From Rhizopus sp. PT2906 (taxonomy: Eukaryota; Mucoromycota; Mucoromycetes; Mucorales; Rhizopodaceae): a stretch of DNA of 64,000 nucleotides. Below are positions 33,645 through 44,385 of this stretch, one piece after another; the stretch's first letter is position 1, and each line of letters starts with the position of its first letter. The stretch is from assembly GCA_025529335.1 (NCBI GenBank), contig JAMYHX010000184.1:1-64000 (forward strand), given 5' to 3'. The position numbers and the translations under genes are program-made. Under the pieces are notes generated by a model. It worked only from the letters and a program-made list of their open reading frames with translations, was not told the origin of the DNA and ran no database searches.

Positions 33645-33671
33645 AATTACACTTGAGTGATCTTGGTTGTT
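33645..33671 (+). repeat. Short dispersed repeat, copy 2
   Basis: Second copy of the 28-29-bp motif seen at 32218-32246, lying just upstream of the LINE reverse-transcriptase remnant. Confidence 0.6.
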
Positions 33672-33799
33672 CCCGTCCTCCTCTTCCTATTTTCTTTTCG
33701 GTGTATCTCTTTGTTGTTTCCATTCTCGCTCAAGATGATAAAGGATAAAAAAAAACTTTTTATATCACTGTACTTTATTTTCCACTGTACAGTTCGAAC

Positions 33800-34040
33800 T
33801 AATAAAGAATCAAAACATGATAATGAAACAACTCTGCCTTTGTTCAACCTTGTTATGGAACCTCTCATCAGATCTATTAGCTCATCACTTCATATACGTA
33901 AATTTGCTGCTGCTCCTCCGAGTGCTTGTCAATCCAGCAGCATTGGCAGAATACCCTTTCGTCTCTGAAGGTGTTAGCGTACGCTGGTGATTTACTTATC
34001 TTCTTGAAAGATAGCGTATTTTGTATCTCCCTTCCTATGA
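33800..34040 (+). mobile_element. Non-LTR (LINE) retrotransposon remnant, reverse transcriptase fragment
   Basis: One plus frame reads TTLPLFNLVMEPLIRSISSS, the 'LxPLLFNLVxEPLLRxI' block of LINE reverse transcriptases. After a stop and a frameshift the sequence continues KVLAYAGDLLIFLKDSVF (33967-34020). This is the catalytic A-x-A-Y-A-D-D block with the second Asp preserved and the first changed to Gly. Both blocks are in the right order, at a shortened distance. The remnant is short, frameshifted and mutated at an active-site Asp, so it is dead. No poly-A tail or target-site duplication was identified. Confidence 0.65.
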
Positions 34041-34864
34041 CATTTTTTATCCTTGATCCAACAAGTACTTTTTAGTTACCAATCTCTCTTTTTGACCTGC
34101 CTTGCATAGAAAAGATATATTATTATCATCATGCGCCCAATTGAGGGTTTAACAAAAAATAATATAAACATGTAGCCAGAATAGTCTATACTTTTACCAA
34201 TATTCATATCAGTTCTGCAAAAAGATCATTGTATACACCATACACAACATTTTCCGTGCCTTTTCTCTTTGAGCTTGCTTCTCCAAGAGCTGTATCTGAT
34301 ATGGGTACACAATTGCAAAATAGGAGGAAAGAACATGCTTAGTGAAGAATCACTCATAATGTGGTGCTTATGATCAAAATTAATGTATTTATATATACGT
34401 TATCTCTGGGCATAATAGATTCTAATCCTTCTCTTTTGCTATTCTTTTATTTTTGCTCCTGATATCTCCATGCTGAACTATATTTCTTGTCTTTTTATTC
34501 TCTAATGTAACAAGAGCGTACGTATGCACAATGGAGCTTATGTAATCTTATTATGCCTTTTATAGTTGCTGTGATATGAATATGATGCTAAACATTTACA
34601 TTTATGGTTTAATAAAGAGAAAAAGGGAGGATTTGTAAAGCATTGTGCCCCCTGAGTCACTTGTAAGTTTCCTGTTTGATATGTTGACTGCATAAACATG
34701 GATAACGCTCTCAAATCAACTGGCGCGTAAATACACTAAAGTAACAATGGTGAACAATGTTGCTGTTATCCGAGCTTGTATCGAGTCATTAGACAAAGGC
34801 TTCATATGCTTGCTATCAATAAATTGATCATGTTCATTATATGAATACATGTATGTGTACTTTA
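34041..34864. other. AT-rich intergenic region
   Basis: About 800 bp with no coding potential that I can support. It lies downstream of the Nudix gene and beyond the LINE remnant. Confidence 0.6.
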
Positions 34865-35386
34865 TTATAAAGGCTCCAAGATTTGCATAACGCCTTTTAA
34901 ATAATCAGCAGATACAAAAGACGGGACCTCCTCACGCGTTAACCAAGCAAAATCCACAATTTCTTTCCCGTCAGGCAGACATTGACCCGACAGCCATTCG
35001 GCTCTTACAAACTGAACTCTAGCGCCTTTAAAGTGTCTATTCTTTTTTTGAACAAAATCTTGAGGAAAGTCATATTGATATATACAGAATGGCTCGTTAT
35101 GATCCAACATGTTCACCTGTAAATCACTACCACATTCCTCTGCCAACTCTCTTAATGCAGCCTTTGTCAAGGTTTCTCGTTTTTTATATTTGATGCCTCC
35201 TTGTGGGAATTGCCAAGCATTTTCTGTACGTGGTTTCTTTACCAACAAGTAGAGTGTGTCGTGTGGTTTTCTGGAAATGTCATGAATATTAGGTTGCTTA
35301 GAATCAGTTTCTGAAATGGGCTTTCTTATGACTGCAATAGCTGCCACTGGTCTGTATGTTGGTTGGTTGTCATTTGCTATTGACAT
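34865..35386 (-). CDS. Nudix-fold protein, probably mitochondrial ribosomal protein mL46 or a Nudix hydrolase
   Basis: An intronless ORF from the ATG at 35386 (173 residues); the frame stays open 53 codons further upstream, so the start is a choice. PVAAIAVIRKPI is the first Nudix strand, then TENAWQFPQGGIKYKKRETL and TKAALRELAEECGSDLQV form the Nudix box. The E-x7-RE-LAEECG part is intact; the Gly-to-Glu spacing has one extra residue. The C-terminal half (FCIYQYDFPQDFV, GARVQFVRAEWLSG, FAWLTREEVPSFVSADY) resembles mL46/MRPL46, which keeps the fold but usually loses catalysis. Here the box looks near-catalytic, so a true Nudix hydrolase is the alternative. No presequence is obvious. Confidence 0.7.
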   Translation of the reverse strand: MSIANDNQPTYRPVAAIAVIRKPISETDSKQPNIHDISRKPHDTLYLLVKKPRTENAWQFPQGGIKYKKRETLTKAALRELAEECGSDLQVNMLDHNEPFCIYQYDFPQDFVQKKNRHFKGARVQFVRAEWLSGQCLPDGKEIVDFAWLTREEVPSFVSADYLKGVMQILEPL

Positions 35387-36527
35387 TGTGTGTGTGTGGC
35401 TTTCAAAAAAAAAAAAAGGAGGCGAAACAAGGTTGCTGCAAATAAAAGAATTGACCACTGAGATAAAAAATATGCTGTGTGATGATTTCTGTAAGCAGTC
35501 TACTGCATTACAAATACATTTGTGCATAAAGTCTGGAATGATCAAGAGTTTTTTTTTTTTTTTTTTTTCTTGCTGTAAAGCACATGATCACGAGTACACA
35601 TATTTAGCCTGAGCATAAAATAGACAGAATTGGCATTATTGTCTTAATTTCTGTGTTTGCAGCAATGTCACAGGTTTTTTGTGAGGCAACAGAGGCACAT
35701 ATACGCGCATATATCTATCACTTTGAGACCTATTAAATTGACAGCGTAAAGACAAAAACAAATAATATGTGAATAGCAATCTTATTGGCTGTAGAGATAT
35801 TAACATGAGAGAAGCTTATTTGTTTATAATATACATGTCATTTTTGAGATCGGCTCTTTTTCTTTTGTCATTTATACAAATTTGCAAACGATATTAAAAG
35901 ATGCCAAGGTAAGTTACCTTCTTTTTGCCACGTTTCTTCTTTTCCCCCTCTTCCTTCTTTTTACTCCGTATTGCATTTACACGCGAAAAGAATAAACAAT
36001 GTATTTCTTGTAAAGGGAAAATTTGTTTTCTACGATTATATGTCATGCGATTTTTATATTCACTCCTTTTGTCATGCATAAACAACCTTGTTTTTCTTTT
36101 GTCTCTCTCTCTCTCTGTCTACTTGCCCCCCTTTATTCGGGTAACTTGCCTTTTTTATACTTTCCCCCTTGTATTATAACGAAACAAGCCATCTGACGAT
36201 AAAAGGAAATCTAAACGTCATGAATGTTAAAAAGACTTTTAAAAAACAATTCTGCAAAAGTAGCTTATAGAAAGTTTGAAAAAGTCTGTGGCACACAAAC
36301 AAGATGGTTACTATAGTAACAATCGAGAACATGGGGCTTTAAGCATAAATGATGAGGGTTTTATTATGATAAACAAAGATGATTTAATTACAATTACTAT
36401 GGGCTTTTTTTTTACGTGCTTAACCAAATAACAGAGTTTGTCCGAGAGAAATAAAAAAAAGGGGAGGGGAGCAAGTGAAGAGATTATTAAAGATTGTAGA
36501 GTCTATATAAAGTATGATGCGAAATGA
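35387..36527. other. Intergenic region
   Basis: About 1.1 kb with a T19 run near 35550, CT-rich tracts near 36100 and no supported gene. It holds the 3' end of the C2H2 gene and the promoter of the Nudix-like gene. Confidence 0.55.
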
Positions 36528-37515
36528 TTATTTGCTGTCATTCGTGTTGTCATTGCTAGTATCATCAGTATTATTGCTGCTTATGTGTATCTTGGCATGT
36601 CTGCGTAAATTGCTTACGACAGAAAATCGACGGCCGCAGTCTTTAAATTCGCATGCATATGGTTTCTATTGTTTTGTAGATGAGTATATATGCCATCATT
36701 ATCATATATATATATATATATATACTTACTTCTCCTGTATGGCTGTGCATATGTGTAGCTAATGAGCTTGGTCTAGTGAACCTCTTGGGGCAGACAGAAC
36801 ATTTGTATCTTCTTGGAGCCACAGATGAATATGCCTTATCAGAATATGAGTCTGACTCTGATGATGTGTTTGAGTCCACACTGTAATGTCTTTTGGCTTT
36901 ACTGTAACTTCTTAATTTAGCACGACGGCCAGGAGCTGGTGCTACTACTACCTCTGTGTCCAATTCGGTAGGTGTGTCGTTATAAAGGTGAGGATAATCG
37001 GCAGGTACGTGATCATAAGCCATCAGGTCCTTGATGGGAGTGGGAGTCAATGAGGGCGATTCAGCAGGTGTGAGCAGGTTGCATTCATGACAGGTAGGTG
37101 AGTAACAGGTTGTGAGCGACTCAGAAGAGCAACACATATCATAATAGGAAGACCAGTAACAACAGTAATGATCACAGTTGTATGGTTTTCTAAACTGCCA
37201 AGGATCTTGATAATATGTGTTTGGATCTGAAGTTAGAGGTGGTGTCAAAAGAGATGGCATAGTTGAAATAGGATGAGTCGGATGCGGCTCTTGGTAGCAT
37301 GATAGCATGGAGGCTTTGTTGACAGGTGCATTATAACAGTCTATCAGTGTCTGGTCTTCTGTATTGTACAAAGAGGCATTATCTACAGAGGCCAAAGATA
37401 ACAAATCATGCTCTGGAGGGGATCTTGGACGGTTTTGTGAATGATTAAAGATAAGACCCAAAGAACTTGAAGTAGACAATGTATCGATGTATGCAGGTGA
37501 AGAAACAAAAGACAT
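36528..37515 (-). CDS. Two-finger C2H2 zinc-finger transcription factor
   Basis: Nuclear DNA-binding protein. The first exon (start 37515) has a Ser/Pro/Thr-rich N-terminus, a Cys/Tyr-rich patch (YCCYWSSYYDMCCSSES), a basic segment (GRRAKLRSYSKAKRH) and finger 1, CSVCPKRFTRPSSLATHMHSH with the linker TGE. A short intron containing an (AT)n run (GTAAGTATATAT...ACAATAG) joins TGE to KPYACEFKDCGRRFSVVSNL and RRHAKIH, finger 2, followed by an acidic Asn/Asp tail and a TAA at 36528-36530. The TGEKP linker is made only after splicing, which supports the intron. The finger pair has the typical C-x2-C...H-x3-H and C-x4-C...H-x3-H layout of fungal regulators. Targets unknown. Confidence 0.85.
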
Positions 37516-37934
37516 TTTGATGTAAAGAAAAAAGATGAGAACTGATGATAGATGAGCTTTTTTTTATATCATGAATAAACCAAGGAAATTAAGGGGTAAT
37601 AACAAGGGATATAATTTTATTTGTGTTAACAAATATACTATTGACAAGACACTATTTTTTTTACAAGTACTCATGTATACTTTGAATAAGGTTGTAACCA
37701 GAACAGCATAGTAACTATTATATTCATCCATTCTCTCAATTTTTTGACAGGTAAGAGTGCTTCATCTGTCACTGAACTCCGGTGAACTCCGTCCAAGTGT
37801 CTTACGCTCTACGGTGATGATTCCGTTGTCAACAATGTTTTTTATTTGTGTTGTACTCTCTTTCAATTAGGAGTAATATTCAAGGGGGTTAAAGAAAGTG
37901 AAAAGTAAAAAAGTAAAAAAGAGGCGGGTACCTG

Positions 37935-37972
<38 letters not shown>

Positions 37973-38485
37973 ACTAATTTCAGGGTCAAAACAAATAAAT
38001 ACACAACAGTTGCCATTCAAAAAGACTCGTCTCATTTTTGTCATACAAAATATAAACATATTTGGATAAAGTGCATAAAAAGAACATGAAAGAAGATGCC
38101 ACTTTTTTATTTGTCATGGCAACTGGTAACTATTGTCTTTTTCTTGTTATCCTTAAAAAGAGATAAAGACAAAGGCAAAGAACAAGGGAAAGAGAAAAGT
38201 GTCAAAGTGTTTGAATTTCTATTATTGGTGAACCTATATTTAATATCTTTACCCCTATTTCTTGTATTATCATCCTAGTTCATGACACATACATATACAC
38301 ACACGCACACAAAATCTTTTTCCTTAATTAAAGTTTACTGATGTTATTTCCGAACGTTAAACTTTTTACTTTCTTAAAATTCCATCTTGCACCGGAAATA
38401 CATATAAAAAGGTAAATGGGATCTTCATTTTATTTCAAGGAGGCCACTGTACCATCATAGACGCGTTTACGCCCAAAAAGCAGGC
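37516..38485. other. Intergenic region with (GA)n microsatellite
   Basis: About 970 bp. A (GA)15-16 repeat runs from 37941 to 37971. An imperfect direct repeat CACTGAACTCCGGTGAACTCCG lies near 37770. No gene was supported; ORFs across the microsatellite are repeat artefacts. Confidence 0.55.
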
Positions 38486-39169
38486 TTATCGTAGCAATTG
38501 ATTAGCAAATTTATCCTTGGCTGTCTGGTAGGCTTGTAGCAACGTTTGTTCTGAGAAAGGAATATCAACCATATCCATACGTGGTTTTGAAACTCTATTG
38601 ACAATAGCATTTGCATCTGTTTCTAATATAATTCTAGAAAAGACTTTAGTCCCTTTTTCTTCCGTTCTCTCTCTCTCCTTTATTTACCCTTCATCCACTG
38701 TTTCGTCAAGGCATAAAATAACTAGATCCAAATTATCCATTACTGACCGTTTTTCTACTTGATATCTAAAGTATGTGTATGAGCCATCTGCCACTTTTTT
38801 CCTTCTTTCTTTATACCTTAATAAGGTAGACACAGCATCATAAAACGCACTCAACATGCTCAACAAGATCAGTTCGTTTTCTTCCATTGAACCAACAACA
38901 TAAAAGAAAATATCGATATTTGAGCGATATAGAACAACTTGATTATCATACAAGATGACATCTCCTATATTGCAACATTAGTTTTTCATCAACTTTCATT
39001 CCATCTTCAAACCTTGAGCACGCTTCGTTTTTTCAAATAATCCCTTTTCAAATTGCTTTTGTTGTTTAACATTTGTCTTATCTTGGCCATAATATTTTGC
39101 TAATACACGATTTCCTTCGCCATCTAACAAGATGACAGCTTGAATAGAACGAAGAGAGAGATTGACCAT
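38486..39169 (-). CDS. RET3: Coatomer subunit zeta (COPI)
   Basis: Small subunit of the COPI F-subcomplex for retrograde Golgi-to-ER transport. Exon 1 (start 39169): SLRSIQAVILLDGEGNRVLA, KYYGQDKTNVKQQKQFEKGL. Exon 2: GDVILYDNQVVLYRSNIDIF, FYVVGSMEENELILLSMLSA, then a 51-nt stop-free intron (38766-38816) whose removal gives LLRYQVEKRSVMDNLDLVIL and CLDETVDEG. The last exon has IILETDANAIVNRVSKPRMD and ends QLLR-stop at 38486. This is a complete longin-fold protein with family-typical length. The retained-intron reading would insert 17 foreign residues between LLR and the conserved YQVEKR. Confidence 0.93.
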
Positions 39170-39599
39170 TATAAACGTGTATACATAGAGTGAAAATTAA
39201 TCTGGGCAAGTTAAGTTCTTAAGGATGTTCTAAACTCCGTTAAAAGTAGTCAACATACTTGCATATATGTTTCCCGCCACCATGAATCATATAATGTGAC
39301 CCAGATATGAGAATGATCTATAGGATATACATGATTTGAGTCAAGTTTACTACATAGATTAACCCCTCCTTAAGTCTTGGCATTTATACACATAGTTGTG
39401 CAAAGTCATACTGTGCTTCCCATTTTCAATTTACAGAATGTTTGGTGAAAATAACGGATTTTATTTTATGTAACGTCCTGTTGAACGCAATGATAGACCC
39501 CTCCATGACGAAATCAATAGAGTAAATAGATTCCAGGTGGGTTGTCATTCTGCCCGCACAGTGCTGTGCACCTCAGGAGCGGAAGATGGTTGGCTTTAA

Positions 39600-40092
39600 A
39601 GTATGATTTTTGCGTATTTTGCTTATTTTTGCTAGCGTTTTAGTGTACTCACCTGTGGCCATTGGATGACAGAAATTGTCCCATGTCTATCGTCGTCGTC
39701 GGATCCAGTCATATCGCTTATTAAGATCATACTCCATTTACGATAGTAATGATCGCAGGTTTCAACGGCCGGTAGCATTTCAGCGGTCCAGGGGTCTTGC
39801 CAGTAGCTGTAGCTTGAAGTAACCCCGACCGCAAGTGGCATCCAGTGAGTCGTATATGGTTTGGTATACAGAACGATTGAGCTCTTCTATTCGTCTCTGC
39901 GCTGTGTGTACATCGCCAATCTGGTAGGAGACAGACTGAGTTGAAAATCCAAGACAGGTTAAGGCTGAATAAACGTAGAAATACGACAGCTTCTACGCCA
40001 CGCGGATAAGGACGACTACTGTGAGGATCAATTAAAGATTGCTTGTTATATAGATCCACAATTGCTGCAGTATACATTTTAACTGCAGCAAG
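39600..40092 (-). pseudogene. Decayed coding sequence, possibly transposon-derived
   Basis: The minus strand reads LKMYTAAIVDLYNKQSLIDP and then HSSRPYPRGVEAVVF before losing sense. Another frame resumes with SYWQDPWTAEMLPAVETCDH and YYRKWSMI. These pieces are protein-like in different frames, a sign of frameshift decay. The pattern 'A-VDLY--Q----HP-PRG' reminds me of N-terminal parts of tyrosine-recombinase/Ndc10-like (Crypton-type) elements in fungi, but I cannot confirm this. Nothing complete remains, and the flanks 39170-39600 and 40093-40368 hold no supported gene. Confidence 0.35.
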
Positions 40093-40368
40093 TCAGACAT
40101 GCTTCATCATGGAAGTAGAGGACACTGAAGCGCGTTCTATCAGCGTATTTGTTAATTCGCAGCTGCTTCGTTACCAGGATCATCCACGATCCCGCCTCTG
40201 TCATCTTTATGAAAGAAATTCATATCAAAATGCAATGGATACAATAATAAGAAAAGTGGTCTAATCCAAACATCTGGTAAATTGAGAGCAGAAGTACAGT
40301 ACTTGGGGATATAAGGCACTATCAAATCTCATGTGCTTTTTCTATTAGACATCGTTTATTAATGTAAT

Positions 40369-42084
40369 TTATTCTGTTTCTGCTTCTTCTTCTTCATCTT
40401 CAAGCCCTTCTGTCTGTTCAAAATATGTTTCCCATAGCGCAACAATCTAAACTCACAGATGAGTATAATATTTCTTCTCTCTCTTTATGAATTACCTGTT
40501 TTTGATGCTCAATCATACTACACAGGAATTGCTGAACACTGTCTCTAAAGTCTTCCACTTTTTCCTTATCAAATCGATCCAGTTCACTCTTTATCAGCTT
40601 AGATATATCATCAAACTCTTGCTCAAGCTCTTCCACCCTTTGTTTCATCTCGTTAATTTCTTGTTGAGAAGCAGCCAACTTGTCCGGCTTGTTCTTTTGC
40701 TGTGCCTTTACTTTCTCAAATAAGGCCAACTTTCGCTGTAATTCAGAGTCAGCTTGTTGATAAGTTTGATACGCCTTCACTCGAGCATTAAAAGCGATCT
40801 GCAAGTTTAATTTTTCAATGATACACACTGTGTGAGCGACAAGTACCCTTGTTTACCCCCCGTCTTTCTTACCCTAATAGATCCAATGATACGAATATAC
40901 TCATCAATTGTATTCTCTAGCGTAATGATATCATACTGCGCCTGCTCCTCATGCAACTGCTTCATCTTTTTCTGTATCTCTCCAAGTATTTTCAAATGAG
41001 TCGATAAGCTATGGTTTAATTCCGCCGAAGCCAGCGGAAACATACTTTCACCAAAATCGGCTGTGGCTGAACCCAGTTCCTTTCGTTGCTTCACTACGCC
41101 TTCCACGCTTTTCAACAGCCCCTTTAACTGCGCCTCCAATGCGTCCAACTGATTTCGTTTCGATGCAAACCATTCATCGACCTCGACAAACTTTGAAAAG
41201 GTGGCTGCATTCGATATCGTCTCGCCAAAGGATCGCATAAACCCGAGTTTTTCTGGTTCCGCTCGTCTCTGTCGCTTTTCGATATTAAATGATTCGCTTT
41301 CCAAAAATACCTTTAGGTCAGGATCTCCATAGAGCATCGGGTGTGCAACGATCTTTTGCAGACATCGCTCCAAGGCCATTCTCCTTGACTCTACAAAATC
41401 ATCTTGAAAGCGGCCTAATGCATGCTTTTCAGGCACAGGAGGTACAATCACGCCTGGGTTGCCTAGTGTCAGTTGGTTATAAAGCCATAAAAAGTCACGG
41501 TATCTTCTTGCCACAATCACTTCTGGTGAACGAAAAGCAGGAGAGTTGGTCTATGGGATGTTTTAATTGCCTCTTCCCCCTTTCAAGTGAAAAATATATA
41601 TATATATACCTTGGTTCTGACTTTATAGACAATATGAGCATTAATAGCGTCACCTACTTTCTGTGGATCCTCAATGGTAATTTGAAAATAGGGTCGAGAT
41701 CCACTTTCGGGTACTTGTAAGGATTTTGACTAAGATATGTCTTTAGTTGTTTTCTTTTTATTTATACAAGTAAAACTTTACTTGGGTATCTTCTATAGAC
41801 GATGTGTCAAGTGAACTCGGTTTATTGATATCAACTTGCTGTAACTGTTCAGTCATTTCATTTGCTTCTTCTTCTATTGTCTGTTCTTCTTCTATTTGTT
41901 GCTCATTCACTGGCGGTGTTGTTTGTTGTTCAATAACTGTCTGCTGCTCAATGTCAGAACTATGCTGAGTATCTGCAGGTTCAATCGAACCACTTCCTGT
42001 AGGCACAGCATCTGCAAAAGGATTAGTCTCTAGTAGACTCTCGTTAAAATCAAGCGAAGAATGAATGGATTCAAAATTGTTCAT
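40369..42084 (-). CDS. PX-BAR sorting nexin, Vps5/SNX1-like (retromer)
   Basis: Membrane-coat subunit of retromer that recycles cargo from endosome to Golgi. The start at 42084 gives an acidic, Gln/Glu-rich N-terminus including NPFADA. The PX domain follows (RPYFQITIEDPQKVGDAI, then IVARRYRDFLWLYNQL, GVIVPPVPEKHALGRFQDDF and the RRMALERCLQKI block), with the phosphoinositide-contacting RRYRDF. A long BAR coiled coil occupies the rest (RMEFT-type helices such as DSELQRKLALFEKVKAQQKN). The last exon is VALWETYFEQTEGLEDEEEE. The final helix (FLCSMIEHQKQIVALWETY) matches Vps5. Five exons. Confidence 0.9.
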
Positions 42085-42253
42085 TTATGTACACAAGCGC
42101 AAGAAAAAAAAAGCAAGCACAGACTTTTTGCATAGAACAAGTTTCAAAAAGGTCACGTGGTTTTTATTAGCGCATTAAGGATTAAAACTATGTCTCTTTG
42201 TATATGATAAAGGTAAGGTTTGCAACATTTAAAGTGGGAATAATAGAATGATT

Positions 42254-43721
42254 TTACTCGTCTTCTTCAATATCTTGATCCTCTTCAAGATAATCTTCTT
42301 CTTCTAAATACTCTTCTTCAGCAGTAGCTTCTTGATATTGTTGGTACTCAGAGACCAAATCGTTCATGTTGGATTCTGCTTCTGTGAATTCCATTTCATC
42401 CATACCTTCACCAGTGTACCAATGCAAGAAAGCCTTTCTTCTAAACATAGCGGAGTATTGGTCATTCACGCGCTTGAACAGCTCTTGAATAGCTGTGCTG
42501 TTACCAATGAAGGTACCAGACATCTTGAGACCCACAGGAGGAATATCACAAAGAGAAGTCTTGACACCGTTAGGAATCCATTCAACAAAGTAAGAAGAGT
42601 TCTTTTGTTGAACAGCTAACATTTGATTTTCAACTTCCTTGGTAGACAAGCGACCACGGAAGATGGTGGCGACAGTCAAGTAACGACCGTGACGAGGATC
42701 AGAGGCAGCCATCATGTTACGAGCATCAAACATTTGAGCAGTCAATTCGGGGACACTCAAGTTACGGTATTGTTGAGAACCAAAGGCAGTCAAGGGAGCA
42801 AAACCGACCATGAAGAAGTGAAGACGAGGGAAAGGAACCATGTTGACAAACAACTTGCGCAAGTCAGAGTTCAATTGACCAGGGAAACGCAAACTGGTGG
42901 AGACACCAGACATGACAGTAGACACAAGCTGGTTCAATTCAGGATAGCCAGGATTAGTCAACTTGAGTGTTCTAAAGCAGATGTCATAAAGTGCTTCGTT
43001 ATCGATACAGAAAGTAGCATCACAGTTTTCGACGAGTTGGTGAACGGAAAGGACGGCGTTATAAGGTTCAACCACGGTATCGGATACCTTGGGAGAAGGA
43101 ACTACAGAGTAAGTACAGAGCATACGATCGGGATATTCTTCACGGATCTTTGAAAGCAAGAGAGAACCAAGACCGGAACCAGTACCACCACCAAGAGAGT
43201 GGCATAATTGAAATCCTTGGAGACAATCGGTGTTTTCAGCTTCTTTACGCAAGACATCCATGACAGATTCAACCAATTCAGCACCTTCTGTATAGTAACC
43301 TCTGGCCCAAGAGTTACCAGCACCAGATTGACCAAAGATGAGGTTATCAGGACGGAATAACTTACCATAAGGACTAGATCGAACAGCATCCATCGTACCA
43401 GGTTCAAGATCTACCAATACGGATCTGTTTTCCCCCAACAGCGTTATATATATAGATTGAAACAATTTAAAAAAGTCTTTTTTTTACCTAGGGACGTATT
43501 GACCCTGAGAACCTTCATTAAAAAATACATTGATTCTCTCTAACTGGAGATCATTATCACCAGCATAGGTACCATTGGCCTCAAGACCGTGTTCTTGAGA
43601 GATAGTCTCCCAAAACTTTTGACCCACTTGGTTACCACATTGACCTTTATATTTGTTTAAGTAAATGTTTTATAAGCTACTATGTATATTTACCAACTTG
43701 TACGTGAATAATTTCTCTCAT
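42254..43721 (-). CDS. TUB2: Beta-tubulin
   Basis: Microtubule subunit. The start at 43721 encodes the autoregulatory MREI and VGQCGNQVG. The following exons give FWETISQEHGLEANGTYAGD and VFFNEGSQGQYVPR. A 63-nt intron (43425-43487) leads to SVLVDLEPGTMDAVRSSPYG and the large exon with the GTPase signature GGGTGSGLG, ending in an acidic tail (EEEYLEEEDYLEEDQ). By standard numbering residue 167 is Tyr (LCTYSVVPSPKV) and residue 198 is Ala (ENCDATFC), where most fungi have Phe and Glu. Residue 200 is Phe. Both changes are at positions linked to benzimidazole resistance. Exonic codon use is biased, as for high expression. Confidence 0.96.
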
Positions 43722-44385
43722 TTTAAGATATCAGAAAAGAAAAAAAAAACGAAAATGAAAAAGGGAAAAAGAGAGAGAGTTACATGAGTATATAACAATA
43801 GAATAGTTACACGTGTAAAATGAATGAATACAACCCCGACAACTTCCTATTCGTGTATTGCCTTGCTTGTCAATAGAAACTTACTTTGTAAATAATGGTC
43901 CTTTAAGCTATTTTTGGTTTTTAATTTCTTTTAATTACAATCATAAGCTTCTTCTTTACATGTGTTGCTTTGCTTACGTCAGTTTGAAATTTATAGCCCT
44001 ATAAAAAAAAAAAGAAGCAAATGGAAGAGGTATCGTATTTTGCTATTATATTAAGAGACAAAGAGACGTACTACTTGTCTATCAATTGCCAAACTTGGTT
44101 GTCAAGGTTACAATAGAAAATCTGTGCGTCCTAAAGTGTTGTACACTTTTTCCCGAAATCAACGTTACAACGTGTCAATGTCGAAGGGCCTGAATATATG
44201 CATCATCTCTGTACTTTAAACAGACCCTATGTCTGATAATACCTTGTCGTTGATAATCATCGATTATATGAGTGTAGTGATTTATACCAACGATTCCTGA
44301 TTCTTTATAGCGTCTTTCTCTTTTTTGAAATAAACATTTCTTTATCATCTTTTTTATATATAAACAGGGTACCAATAACAATTAT
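43722..44385. other. Intergenic region
   Basis: About 660 bp between beta-tubulin (promoter side) and the CENP-I-like gene (3' side). AT-rich, with a short A-run near 44007; no gene supported. Confidence 0.55.

Noticed and set aside
37898..38089. ORF across the (GA)n microsatellite
   Set aside because: It encodes an RERERE repeat translated from the repeat; not a gene.
42623..43153. 176-aa ORF on the plus strand
   Set aside because: Antisense shadow of the beta-tubulin exon; no domain and it follows tubulin codon structure.
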